Source: Symbiodinium sp. CCMP2592 (Eukaryota > Sar > Dinophyceae > Suessiales > Symbiodiniaceae). Taken from it: a stretch of DNA of 64,000 nucleotides. Location: assembly GCA_905221615.1 (NCBI GenBank), contig CAJNDT010005556.1:1389779-1453778 (forward strand), in the 5' to 3' direction. The position numbers and the translations under genes are program-made. Shown here piece after piece: positions 43,352 to 53,552 of the stretch (position 1 is the stretch's first letter; every line of letters begins with the position of its first letter). The notes beneath the pieces were generated by a model that ran no database searches, had not been told where the DNA came from, and was given only the letters and a program-made list of their open reading frames with translations.

Positions 43352-43451
43352 GTTGATGATATAAATCCTGCATTACTCCCTTTAAAAGGATCTATAGGGG
43401 TACCTTCAAGGGGCTCCTTTAAGGGATCTTTAGGGTTTCAGGGTTTAGGGT
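43352..43451. mobile_element. Left half of a composite palindrome split by the retrotransposon
   Basis: It begins GTTGATGATATAAATCCTGC, continues with AAGGATCTATAGGGGTACC and GGATCTTTAGGGTTTCAGGG, and is cut at AGGGT by the 5' LTR. The missing half resumes at 62104. The order matches the uninterrupted composites at 10772-10960 and 11574-11844. Confidence 0.8.
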
Positions 43452-43615
43452 TGTGAAATTTCCCTGTCTTGCAGTGCCGTGTTGACGTGTCCTCATATGA
43501 GCGTAGTTTTTCATGTCTAGCTTGAACGCTTCCTACGTGAAGACGTCTTGGGCTCGAACGCAAAAGAGGCTTTGTTTTGTGGTTGGACACTCTCGACCCC
43601 AGTTCCTGCTTCAAA
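43452..43615 (+). repeat. 5' LTR
   Basis: 164 bp starting TGTGAAATTTCCCTG and ending CCTGCTTCAAA. It differs from the 3' LTR at three positions, all transitions (GCAGTGCC/GCAATGCC, and CATATGAG/CATGCGAG at two bases). If ends are drawn as the usual TG...CA the LTR is 162 bp; the 164 bp version is preferred because it leaves a matching AGGGT duplication. It holds the palindrome AAGACGTCTT (43540-43549), a possible regulatory site. Confidence 0.93.
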
Positions 43616-43616
43616 C

Positions 43617-43632
43617 TGGTAGCGGAGCTGAG
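43617..43632 (+). promoter_or_regulatory. Primer binding site
   Basis: TGGTAGCGGAGCTGAG lies one base after the 5' LTR. It starts with TGG (complement of tRNA CCA) and resembles the complement of initiator Met-tRNA 3' ends (TGGTAGCAGAG), the usual primer of copia elements. Confidence 0.75.
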
Positions 43633-43737
43633 AGGACAACCACTAGTGTATCACCCCCGAGAGCCGGTGGTCCGGGGACCGTAGAGTAGTTGATAGATAG
43701 TTGTGGAGCAAAGGCCCCTACTGTCTTAGGTGAAGCC

Positions 43738-45192
43738 ATGAGCGTGGCAGGTTTGCGCTACCAGCCCAATCTCTGGTCACAGAACCTGAGCCCTGCCGAA
43801 ACCAAAAGCGGCTCGTACATATACGACGGGTCAGCTGCTGGGTTCCACGATTGGTGCTTCCGGACACAGATCCGTGTGCTGCAGCATAAGGAGAAGCAGC
43901 GGCGTGAAGCTTTGAAGGACTTGCGTTTTGCTGAATCGGCAAAGTCCAAAAGCGAGTCACCAAGAAAGTGGCGCGGCAGAGCCAGTCAAGGGACCAGTGC
44001 ACACCCCACCGAGGGTGATGCGAGCAGCGGTATACCCGCCAGTCCGTCCAGCGCAAGGCGGACTAAGCCCGTGTCCGAGGCAGAAGATGAGGATGCGGAG
44101 TCGTTACCGTCACACCCCAGTCAAGTGACGGGCGACGATGAGCAAGAGCCGGACACAGATCCGGCGGTGTACACGTTGCAGGACGTCAAGGACGAGTCGC
44201 TCGACATGAGCGAGTGCGTCAGCAAGATTCTGGAAGGTCTCCGAGGGGATGCCTTCTGCATTGCACGCGACGTCGGTTTGGAACGTTTGCTTCGACATGA
44301 CGGCATTGACTACCTGATAGAGGAAATCAGGAGACAAGCCTTCCCTCTTCAATCCGAAGAGGCGTCCGAACTTTTCCGTCAGGGACAGCTCCTGACGGGC
44401 CCACTTGCAAAGCAGCCTGGCGAGCCTATGTTGTCCTACATAGCCCGCCGAAAGAGGTGGTGGTCGACCTTGCGAGAGCTGGACCCTGACATCCGTCTTT
44501 CCGAGACAATGAGAGCTAATCTCCTTGTTGAGCTTTCGGGATTGGATAGGTCCGAACAGCTAATGGTCAAGACCGCTGCCCGCATGCACAGTGTGGATGA
44601 GTATGCACGCGTCCTTGTTCAGCACCACTCAGTGGTGCACATGAAAGAACGTCTTCTGACCCAGAAGGACCCTAGTGGCCCAGGTAGGACCTGGAGACGT
44701 TTTGACGCTAAGCCCCAATATCCTAAGTTCGGTTACATGGGATATGATGGCAGTGCCGTAGAGTACGATCACCAGGAACAGCATGAATCCGCGGAAGGCT
44801 ACGGTGACGGCTACGGTGATGAAGCGTACCAGGCCACAGCGTCTGGGGGAGGCGACGCGGATGAATGGATCGATGATGAGGATCTAGCATTGCAACTCAA
44901 TGCCTATACGGCGGTGGCATACGAAGCTGAGGTTGACGACTTGGACGATTCCTACGCCGAGTCAGTTCAGCTTGCATACGCGGCACAGACCGCATTTGCC
45001 CAGGCAAAAGGAAAAGGAAAGGGGGAGAACAAGGGCAAGCCCACCGGGAAATCCGGCGGGAAGGTCGTGCGTAGTAACCTGACTATTGCTGACCGCAAGG
45101 CTAAGCTTGCAGAGCTTAAGGCCAAGAGTAGCTTTAAGGCTCTTGGAGACTTTGTTACTTTGTTCCTTTTTTGGTTCCGGTCTTCTTTATAG
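43738..45192 (+). pseudogene. Gag (capsid-like) protein, N-terminal part
   Basis: Structural protein expected to pack the element's RNA into particles. ATG 43738 (MSVAGLRYQPNLW) is the first good start; the frame is open 16 codons upstream. YIYDGSAAGFHDWCFRTQIR near the start is the dinoflagellate counterpart of the copia Gag entry motif. It is followed by a basic, Ser-rich linker, an acidic linker (AEDEDAESL), then the helical capsid-like core (RQGQLLTGPLAKQPGE, LSYIARRKRWWSTLREL). A Gly/Asp/Tyr-rich stretch and a Lys/Gly-rich tail (AKGKGKGENKGKPTG) follow. The frame stops at TAG 45190, inside a 108 bp insertion (45132-45239). Sequence after it continues in the same frame with the zinc knuckle. 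Confidence 0.85.
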
Positions 45193-45239
45193 GGGTCTCC
45201 GAAAAAAGTAGTTTTTTGCTTACCTTCCAAGGGGAGTAG
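45132..45239 (+). other. 108 bp insertion with stop codon in gag
   Basis: GAGTAG occurs at 45126-45131 and 45234-45239. Removing 108 bases between the repeats joins the codons for AKS directly to RGRCLKCG, as expected for a Gag zinc-knuckle approach. The insert carries T-rich sequence, a short inverted pair (GGAGAC / GTCTCC) and the in-frame stop TAG 45190. No GT-AG pairing fits a 108-base excision, so an ordinary intron is not supported. Confidence 0.55.
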
Positions 45240-45735
45240 AGGTAGGTGCTTGAAGTGCGGTGTGATTGGCCATTGGGCCGGAGATGCTGCCTGCAAGTTT
45301 AGCGGTAAGGGCAATGGCCCCAAGGGAACTGCAGCCCCAGCACAGTCTGGGGGAACTGCCAGTGCAGCCGCAAAGTCGGCGGCGCCGAAGCCTCAGGCGT
45401 ATTTCGCCGCAGTGGAGGAGGATGACACAGAGTGTGTCCATCTGTCGAATGCGAGCGCTGGTAGGCTTGAGGGTTACCCAGCCAACCTTGAGCTAACCCC
45501 CTCAAAGACCAATACCGGTAAAGGCCGCGGCAGCGAAACCCTTTTCTCACCACAACTTCGGCGCACAGCCGCCGCAGGGATCATGCGTGATAGCCCCCCT
45601 CCGGGTTCTGATCGCGTTTTCTCTTTCGGCCAGCACAAGGGGTTGACGTATGAGCGTGTTCTCTACACATACCCCGGGTATATCCTTTGGGGGCGCACAC
45701 AGAAGTGCCCATCCATATGTTGGCTGACTTCCTGA
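45193..45735 (+). pseudogene. Gag C-terminus: zinc knuckle and start of Pol
   Basis: Same frame as the Gag N-terminus. RCLKCGVIGHWAGDAACKF is a zinc knuckle of pattern C-x2-C-x4-H-x6-C; the usual retroviral spacing is C-x2-C-x4-H-x4-C. A Lys/Gly/Ala/Pro-rich linker follows, then FSFGQHKGLTYERVLYTYPG, a conserved patch in dinoflagellate copia polyproteins as I know them. The reading then shifts by one base in a G run (about 45688-45693) and continues at 45687 in another frame (AHTEVPIHMLADFLNW). The last residues of this frame (RTQKCPSICWLTS) are read out of frame. Confidence 0.75.
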
Positions 45736-47921
45736 ATTGGACCACAGAGTACTTTGATGTGCGAGATGACACCCCCATCAGTATTACGAGAAGGGATGTT
45801 CCTCTCAGCCAGGAGCCCCCGCCTGAACCCTTTCAGCCCGAGGTTCGCCTCGCCGCCTCAGCTGCTTCGTCCAGCGAAGGCCCCCGGAAATGCCGGGGAG
45901 GATGCAAGGAGTTCAATAAGTCGGGAAGCAACGCATACATAGACATGCGGACTTGTAAGAAATGCGGCACAGTTACTAAGACGAAGAAAGAGAAGCCTAT
46001 CATAGACCAGGCCACATGCCCACACACCTCCACTGAGAGGTCGGGTAGTAGCAGGAAGACTTCCCGCATTAAGTGCAAGCTTTGTGGGATGCTTCTAGAC
46101 GAGCAGCCGCAGACCGAGCGAAAGGCTAGGGAGGACGCAGCCACAGTGCTGCGGGAGTCCAACACTCTGGACTTCGATCTCCTGCGCAGCATAGTCGGCA
46201 GCACGGGAGATAGCCTTCCCGTAGAGGTAGTAGTTCCGGCTATTGCCCAGTTTCAAGAGACCGTAGAAGGCCACTTCGTAACCGAGCCCGTGATATCCCG
46301 CGGTGACCTTCTCGCATACCTGCAAGAGGCCTTAGATGATCACGCAGCGCCGTCCACCAACAACAGTTGGGAAGTGGCGTCGGTGAGATCGCGCTCTTCG
46401 AGGGCCTCTGCTACAAGGCAGGGTTTCGTGGCTTTTACCGAGGGGGTCACAGATATCCATCCGGCTTTGGTTGATTTGCCCGTAGTAAACATCTACGAGG
46501 ACGAGCATGTATACGCCGTGCTAGATGAGGGATGTAACTCGACTGTTCACGGTAGCGATTGGATAGCAAACGCGGCTGGAAAACTTGCGAACTTTGGTTA
46601 CAGCACAAGATTTAAGCCTGAAGGGAATCGTACCTTCAAGGGTCTTAGCGGCGCTACCGAGACTTTGGGTAGCAGGACCATACCTTTCTCTATAATGGGA
46701 TTGGAGGAGGACTTGAGAGTTCCAGGCGTCCTTGATTCGCATGAGATTAAGGGTACCGCCCCTCTCCTCTTGTCCCTTTATGCGCAGGCCCAGCTTGGTA
46801 TAACCAAGGATCTACGATTTGGCGTGTGTGGTGTTCGGCTTCCTTCGGAGGACACAGTCATCAAGATCAAGTTGTGTCGAACACATGACTCAGGGCTGTT
46901 GTGCATAAACATAACAGAAGGTTTGATTCAGGTTAAGCAACCTCGCCTCATAAAGGGTTTCCAGATTCCCTCGCCGCCAGTTCCTATGTTTAGGTCTGCT
47001 GCCGCTGCCACGTTAGCTCACTCAGGACCTGTGAGCGGATCCCCCGGAGATGCAGCAGCGACAGAGGATGCAGCGGCAACAAGTCGCAGTCACAGTACTG
47101 TAGGCGTAGGCCATGGTCACAGCACTGTAGGCGTAGGCCACGGTCACAGCTTCACAACGTCAGCTGAGATTCGCAACAACACGAAACGACGCATAAGCGT
47201 AGCGTTTCCTAACCATTGCATGGTAGGCACGTCCGTAGGAGACACGGAGCCCGCCGCGATGGCCGCAGCAGAGGGGCAGCTGCCTAAGAAGGCGCCTCCC
47301 ACGGCAAAGGCTGCACCGAAGACGCCTGCAGCGCCGGCGCCTGGCCACAGTGCCACGGCGAAAGCACCTTCGGGCGGCTGTAATGCCGCCCCGGCATCTG
47401 ATCCTGTGCCCCAGCCGAAGGCGCCGCCCGGCTACGTGTCGGCGGCAGCGCCAAAGGGGCCGCCACCCGGGCATAACCCGGGGATTCCTGCTGCTCGTGC
47501 CACAGCCCTGGTTATAATGCCAGGTGGAGGACCGCACGGCCCCGAGCTGGACACGCCGTTGCCTGCATCCGTGTATAATCCGGATTTGAAGCTGCAGCCA
47601 CACTATACGGGGGATATAACGAACCCGGACATCATCATTGATGTTTTTACATGGGGTTTCGACCACCATGCATGGTTGCAGCGTGTCAGGGGAAGGTGGA
47701 CCGCTGACGAGCTCTTCGCACAGCACGAAGAGATGGAGACATACGCCATAACGACGCATGCATCTGCCACTAGCTATATGCTAGTGATGTTGGACATGGT
47801 GTGGCTGAAAGACGACAGGAAGGACGGCATGACGCCCGCCGAAGCCCAACGTGCCAGCGATGAACAGAGGGACCGCACAAAGCATGTTGGGTCGAACCCC
47901 GATCCAGGGCCTTCTAAGTGA
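45687..47921 (+). CDS. Zinc-ribbon and aspartic-protease-like part of Pol
   Basis: Open for 744 codons as a continuation of Gag-Pol; the listed first codon (TTG) is not a true start. Residues about 68-140 contain paired cysteines (CRGGC, CKKCG, C-H, CKLCG), likely a zinc-binding ribbon. HVYAVLDEGCNSTVHGSDWI at about 274-293 sits where a retroviral-type aspartic protease motif is expected. Its catalytic Asp is D280 (46524-46526), but the triad reads DEG instead of DTG or DSG. A strand-rich region follows (FKGLSGATETLGSRTIPF and GVLDSHEIKGTAPLLLS). The C-terminal third has two HSTVGVGHG repeats (about 47092-47150), a long Ala/Pro-rich linker and a helical end. Processing of the polyprotein is the inferred role. 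Confidence 0.75.
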   Translation: MGAHTEVPIHMLADFLNWTTEYFDVRDDTPISITRRDVPLSQEPPPEPFQPEVRLAASAASSSEGPRKCRGGCKEFNKSGSNAYIDMRTCKKCGTVTKTKKEKPIIDQATCPHTSTERSGSSRKTSRIKCKLCGMLLDEQPQTERKAREDAATVLRESNTLDFDLLRSIVGSTGDSLPVEVVVPAIAQFQETVEGHFVTEPVISRGDLLAYLQEALDDHAAPSTNNSWEVASVRSRSSRASATRQGFVAFTEGVTDIHPALVDLPVVNIYEDEHVYAVLDEGCNSTVHGSDWIANAAGKLANFGYSTRFKPEGNRTFKGLSGATETLGSRTIPFSIMGLEEDLRVPGVLDSHEIKGTAPLLLSLYAQAQLGITKDLRFGVCGVRLPSEDTVIKIKLCRTHDSGLLCINITEGLIQVKQPRLIKGFQIPSPPVPMFRSAAAATLAHSGPVSGSPGDAAATEDAAATSRSHSTVGVGHGHSTVGVGHGHSFTTSAEIRNNTKRRISVAFPNHCMVGTSVGDTEPAAMAAAEGQLPKKAPPTAKAAPKTPAAPAPGHSATAKAPSGGCNAAPASDPVPQPKAPPGYVSAAAPKGPPPGHNPGIPAARATALVIMPGGGPHGPELDTPLPASVYNPDLKLQPHYTGDITNPDIIIDVFTWGFDHHAWLQRVRGRWTADELFAQHEEMETYAITTHASATSYMLVMLDMVWLKDDRKDGMTPAEAQRASDEQRDRTKHVGSNPDPGPSK

Positions 47922-49321
47922 TGGGTTTGGGGTCTACATTTTTTACAGTAGCGGAAAGTCCCTTAACTGATGTGTTTTCTGTCCATGGGAATGCTTGCTC
48001 GGCAACTGTCATATTGGGCTTCACTAACTGTCATATTCAGGCTCAGCCGGTGCTTGTGCAATAGTTTTGCATTTTTCACCAGGTGTAGGGTGCCATGGAA
48101 GATGAGCGAGCGTTGCGGGAGGGTGAAGTCTGTGCTGTGGTGGAAAATCAGTTCATTTAGCATTCCTTCATCCGCGTGCCGCGGCCGCCGGATCCCAGAA
48201 TGATGCGAGCCAGGCTGGTCGCCTCTTGACTGTAGCCAAAATCAACAAAAACCGCATTTTTAATTGCTCCGTCGAAGACCGGACCGCTAAGATCGAAACC
48301 CACCCCCCGCCCGCAGCCCAGGAGCTGAACGCCCGGAACGCTTTGATCCGGGGGCGGCTCATCCGACAGGCCCGTACCGCAAACAAACCACCCTGGCAAA
48401 AAACCGGCTGCGTGCAGTAGCCACTGCCGAAACCCAGCCGAGTCCAGGCAGGGCGTGCGAGGTTCATTCGGGATGTTCGATGTCGGTATGTGGATTCTGA
48501 GTGAGCCTTATATACGAGCGACCTTTTTAAAAGAACTATTAATGAACCACGCCCGACCGCGTGCAGAATCCAGCTCTTTCTACAAAGCGGCGCCGGGTTG
48601 AGGCACGGCTTCGGGCTTCGTTGTATTTTCGTCCTCCAGCCTGTGCGTGCCCATGTTCGCAACTGAGACCTCTATACTGAAACTCCGGCACCGCAGCAAG
48701 CATGTTCCACTGGTGATGCAACTGCAACGCCAGCAGGTCGCTTCAAGTTCCGCGTCGGGTTAGGGGTTCAGGGTTAAAGATTTCGTTGTTTTGTTGTTTG
48801 TTTTTGCGGTGGGTTTTCAATTTCAACTTCGGGCTGTTGGGCTTCCGGGCTTCAGGACATATGCCGGGATTTCGGGTGCAAGGTTTACTAGTTGCTTTTT
48901 TATGCCAAGCTGACGGTTTTTTGAAATTTGGGTCTGGGTTGCGGGTTTCGGAGCTCAAGTTTAGGATCCCAGTTCGTTTTCATATTTCGGTTCAGGTTTG
49001 GAGTGTTTAGGCCTCTGCTTTTGGGATGAAGGGTTTCACATGGTATAGGAGCCTTAGGATTCTGGTTTTGAGGGCCCGGGTAGGTTCAGCTCGTGGGGTT
49101 TAATGTTTCAGTGTTTCAAATTTGGGCTTCAAGGACTTGGACTTACGGCGCTTAAACCCCATCAGGCCCAAAACTGAAGCCCTAAACCCTAAACCCGGAC
49201 ACTGCGGATCACCGGTTGAAGTTTTGAGGTTCAGGCATTCAAGGCCTTTGTAGGACTTCAGGTCGGGGCAGGGTTAGGGTTGCAGATTCGGGCTTAAAGG
49301 ATGGATTCGGACGCAAGGCTT

Positions 49322-49398
49322 AAGTTTGACGCTATAGAATCAGGAAATAAAGTTATTTTAAGTTTGCAGCTATAGACTCAGGAAATAGAGTTATTCTA
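49322..49398 (+). repeat. 38 bp direct repeat, 2 units
   Basis: AAGTTTGACGCTATAGAATC starts the first unit and AAGTTTGCAGCTATAGACTC the second; each continues with AGGAAATA-AGTTATT. Confidence 0.7.
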
Positions 49399-50009
49399 AA
49401 TCCCCATCAGCCCCCAACCCGAGCCTTAAACCTTTGCACGCAGCATATGCCCACTACACTTAACTCGATCTCTTAGGGTTTGGGGTTTGGGGGTTTAGGG
49501 TTTTTGTTGTCGTGGTGCTGTCGCCCGCAAACTTTGGTCTGAGTAACCGGCCAAGGATCTGGTCTTCATTACCGAGCATCGAGAAGCTCCGAAAGCCACT
49601 AAATCGCAAGACTGCAAAAACCGCCTTTGCTGCAAGGGCCTTGAATCACCAAACCTGCAGCCCAATCCCTGACGCTTGAAACCCTCGAAGCAACAGCCCT
49701 ACATCCACGCCCCTCTGTGTGGCAGGAGCAAAAGACGTCAGATCGTCACAAGACGTGTCAGCTCGCGCGGAAAGAAGACTGCTGTGTCATGGCTGACCCA
49801 ATCTAAATTTAGAATCTCGAGCTTGAAACCACCCGGAAGCAAGCAAATGCCAGCTCTGCAGACATTTTATAAGCATGCAATTAAGCCCCAATCTCAAACC
49901 CCGGAGGCCAAAACCCTAGACCCGAAAGCCTACACCTAAACCCGAACCTCTACACGAAACCGAAACCCCTGCCCCTGAATTTTTTTATAACACAAGCGCT
50001 GGAAGCCTT

Positions 50010-50500
50010 ACATATATAGCGATCAGTATAAGACCGGTGGCGAAGATCTCAAGAGCACGCAAAGCTACACTCTGAATTTCGGTATCGCCGTTGCCGAGAT
50101 GTGCCCCGGCTTCTTTTGGCCTATGTAAAGCCCCAAGTCTGCTCCTGTATAGTTCTAATATGAACCGACACATTCGTCCCGGAGCCTTCCTATACAGATC
50201 TTAAAGCAACTGACAGTTGGCTTTTCTGGGCTTATGGCTACGAAAAACCCCAGGTCTGCTCCTGTATAGTTCTAATATAAACCGACAGATTCGTCCCGGA
50301 GCCTTCCTATACAGATCTTATAGCAACTGACAGTTAGATTTTTTGGGGGTATGGCTATGTAAAGCCCCAAGTCTGCTCCTGTATAGTGCCAGTATGGGTC
50401 CCATATTAACCGACAAATTAGTCCCGGAGTCCTCTATACACAGATATATAATAAACGACACGTTGGAGCCTTCTTCTATACGGGGCTTAGAGACTAGGTT
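50010..50500. repeat. 117 bp tandem repeat, block 1
   Basis: GTCTGCTCCTGTATAGT recurs at about 50138, 50253 and 50371, followed by CTAATATGAACCGACA, TCGTCCCGGAGCCTTCCTAT, ACAGATCTTA and GCAACTGACAGTT. Period 115-118 bp. The third copy is extended and diverged. Block 2 is at 51900-52190. Read on the minus strand the units encode LYRSRLGALH, probably by chance. Confidence 0.85.
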
Positions 50501-50854
50501 TGTAGCCAAGGTTTCGTGAAGCCAAGCGAAGTGTGGCGTCGATCCAGACAGCAGCTGTCTCTTGCGGTGATATTGATGCTAGCAGGGCCGAGCCGGAGGA
50601 TACTTATGTTTGCGAGCTCCACGATTTGCTGGGCAAGGTTGCTTCGTGGAAGTCGGCATGCATAATATTAAGTCTATGTGCTGAAGTCAGCAATAATTAG
50701 AGCTGTTAGCTTGCTGGCCTCGCCCAACCGAAAGGCCACTTTGACCATGAGCGGCTTGCTGCACTAGGAAAAGCGAAACGTGCTGATAGCCCCGTGTAGT
50801 GTCATGTGCTACAAAGACATTTCGTGTCAATTGGCTCGGTGTCAGACAAACAGG

Positions 50855-51143
50855 CGCCACCCGGGGCACCTGGGCGGCTCGGGCGGCGCCGCCCGGGCAC
50901 CTGCGCCTCTGGCGCCTCGGCACCGCCCGGGCACCTGGGCGCCTCGGGCCTGGTGTCAATTGTTTCAGCGGGTTCGGGGCACGGTCTCGGGTTTTGGGGT
51001 TGGCACAGGCCCCTTTTCCGTGTCATTTGCGTGTCATTTGCGTGTCATTTGGGGCCCCAAACCATACACTTAGCTTTCTAACTGACATTTTCGGGAGGCC
51101 CCATTCCGTGTCATTTGCGTGTCATTTGCGTGTCATTTGGGGC
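50855..51143. repeat. GC-rich patch and GTGTCATTTGC triplets
   Basis: 50865-50950 is nearly all G+C with repeated GCACCTGGGCG and GGCGCCTCGG words, bounded by GTGTCAATTG at 50825 and 50953. Downstream, GTGTCATTTGC is repeated three times at about 51020-51053 and again at 51107-51141, each preceded by TTCC and followed by TTGGGGC. The local structure is a two-fold duplication of a three-unit tandem. Frames across it are not convincing. Confidence 0.7.
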
Positions 51144-51899
51144 ACCTTCGGTCGGGATTTTCTTTCTGTTTCGTGGCACTTGCTTGGAACCCCAGACCCG
51201 GGCATTCCTGACAATTCGCGTCACTGGTCGAACGAGCGATAGGATTGTAGCTGGAGTGCTCGAGAGCGGCCTGTCAGAGAAGATGGCACCGGGACCCGAG
51301 CGCATGAAGAACTTGCGAAGCATACCTGTGATGCTCGGCTGTGCATAGAGTGCACTGCATGTGTGACCAGGATTGGTGATTATACTGCATTGCTGCGCTT
51401 CTGCGACTAGAATCAATATGGGCGACAGCCAAGTCGATCAAGTCACGTTCCAGGAGGCCAGACATTGACACCAAGTGCTTCGATGGATAACCTGGGATAC
51501 TACTACATAATGTCCGAGGTGCCGGGTTCTGTGTGCCTGAAGTCCTCGGCGGACGCAAGGCGGGTTGTCACTTAAGCTGCTGTGTCTCTGCGAATTTTCA
51601 GGCCCAGGAGAAGCTCGGCGGTGCCGTCGTTTCGGTATGGGGCCTTAGGCGTTGTAGGGTTCAGGGTATATTAAACAATAAGGTTCGATGGATCCTATAT
51701 GCGGGAACAATGAAAAGCCGATGTCTCACCCGAAACCCGAGGATAGCTTTCTTCGCTCCAAACGACAATAATAGCTGAACCCCTCAACCCCTCCATCTGT
51801 GCAACCTCGAAGTTAGACCTTGAACCCAATTTGTGTTAAGGTAGAGGGCCCCGGCAATCGGATTGGAAGTCCCCGCAGTCAGACCTAAATCCGGAACCC

Positions 51900-52190
51900 G
51901 CTATGCAAAACCCCACGTTTGCTCCTGTATAGTTCTAATATGAACCGACACATTCGTCCCGGAGCCTTCCTGTACAGATCTTAAAGCAACCGACAGTTGG
52001 CTTTTCTGGGCGTATGGCTATGCAAAACCCCAAGTCTGCTCCTGTATAGTTCTAGTATAAACCGACAGATTCGTCCCGGAGCCTTCCTATACAGATCTTA
52101 TAGCAACTGACAGTTAGATTTTCTGGGCTTATGGCTATGTAAAACCCCAAGTCTGCTCCTGTATAGTTCTAATCTGATGAATGAAAAGGG
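51900..52190. repeat. 117 bp tandem repeat, block 2
   Basis: The same unit as in 50010-50500; landmarks GTTTGCTCC or GTCTGCTCC at 51917, 52034 and 52151, spacing 117 bp. Arrays in the same orientation therefore flank the 50500-51900 segment. Confidence 0.85.
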
Positions 52191-52378
52191 CTCAAGCCTT
52201 AATCGATCCACCACGGCCCTCCAGATCGGTCCCCCTGTCCTGAGGCTCACGACGGACCAAGAATTCTTCGGGAGCATCGCTCGTAGTCCCTGGCTGCTGT
52301 GCCGCGGTATCTGCATCTCCTGATTTGGCGTGATTATTTACATATCGTGGATCTGGCCTTGGCGCCGGCGTCCGCCAC

Positions 52379-52693
52379 ATGGCTGGTCAGCATCTTTTGT
52401 TGGAGATCGTGGTAGTTTGTGTTCCTTGTGTTGGCTATAGGCCTTGCTCGAGCTTACATGTTGTGCTTCACACTGGCCAGGCCTGGAATCCTCGGCGCCG
52501 GCAGTTCCAGCTAGGGGTGCTTCGGGTTGATCGAATTAAATGCAATAAATATACCCGCATCACGGATATAGAAAAGATCCGAAAGGTCACGACCAACAGG
52601 AAAGGCTTTTCCAACGCCTACAGTGAGTTCGCTGGCGAATGCAAGAAGGAGCGCGTCCGCAACCTGCCGTGGATTATAAGTATACGTCTATAG
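52379..52693 (+). CDS. Gene-like fragment of unknown function
   Basis: ATG-initiated 104-codon frame. The second half (from about 52500) is protein-like and charged, LRVDRIKCNKYTRITDIEKI and NAYSEFAGECKKERVRNLPW, while the first half is hydrophobic and less convincing. It may be an exon beginning near 52505. Not recognised. It lies inside the interruption of the retrotransposon, so it may be captured host sequence. Confidence 0.3.
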   Translation: MAGQHLLLEIVVVCVPCVGYRPCSSLHVVLHTGQAWNPRRRQFQLGVLRVDRIKCNKYTRITDIEKIRKVTTNRKGFSNAYSEFAGECKKERVRNLPWIISIRL

Positions 52694-52809
52694 AAATTTG
52701 TCAGGGCTGGTCGCGTGCATGGGCTTATATAGGCCTTTTTTCTTTGTTGCATCGAGATCCGCAGGGCCTTAAGGATGCCTTCAGGGACCTTTATCAGATC
52801 CTGAGCTAG

Positions 52810-53187
52810 ACTCCATCTAGGGTTGCAGGGCTCCGCCATTCACGCTGGAGTCTATGCAAGCCAACCGGGCTGCTGGAGAATTCCCGACACTGGCACAGAA
52901 GTATTTGAATGGAGCCGTGCCTCGGTTTGGACAAGCTTTTTCTATCGCGAATCTTGGTTGGCTGGTTTGCTGGGAAATGTTGGGATATGGCTTCTGTCAC
53001 CAACACACAGCATTTCGTCGGGCTGGACCGACTTCGATGCACTTTCACCGATGCCGGGCCCTTGCTGAGTGATGAGCAACGAGAACAAGCTGAGTTTGTC
53101 AATGACTTACACCACTGCCTTCTCTTGGATCCCTGGCATATATTCCCGGCTGTAGTTCCGAGAAGCATTCACCGGCCAGGGCTGTAG
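52810..53187 (+). pseudogene. Gene-like fragment with one frameshift, unknown function
   Basis: Two frames appear to form one protein: FPTLAQKYLNGAVPRFGQAF, LGWLVCWEMLGYGFCHQHTA (frame 1, to about 53020), then LDRLRCTFTDAGPLLSDEQR, EQAEFVNDLHHCLLLDPWH and a stop at 53185-53187. The shift is near 53015-53025. I cannot name the family. Non-repetitive composition and continuity across the shift argue for a real but broken gene or exon. Confidence 0.35.
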
Positions 53188-53552
53188 CTCGATCGATTGG
53201 TTTGCTTCGCAGACCTCGAGCCGCAATTCTGAAGCAATCATGTCAGCCTGTGAAGCTGTCGCATCTGACGAATCTCTGTACGAAACTCTTCCGAAATTTC
53301 ACGAAGCTTGGCTGCGCCTCTTTGCCTCTCCCTTTCCCTGCCAAGCCGCTTACGCACCCTTGGTCGCAATGAATTTCAAGTGAGCTGCAACTGATGCCGA
53401 GAGCTCTTTGGCTGCCAGCACGTCGGCAAGATTCATTCCTACGAGACCCTAAACGCTAAACTCTTAAACCCTTAATCGTATCGACATACCTCGTTTGGCT
53501 TGTCCTAGAGTGAGAGCATAAATCCTTAAACCTTAAGTTCTCTACACCCTAG

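Noticed and set aside
45132..45239. Spliceosomal intron in gag
   Set aside because: No register of the 108-base segment set by the GAGTAG repeats begins GT (or GC/GA) and ends AG, so precise splicing that keeps the frame is not supported.
48168..48662. 164-codon minus-strand frame in the 6.4 kb interruption
   Set aside because: No recognisable motif, and the other strand is also partly open; kept only as a remark in the interruption entry.
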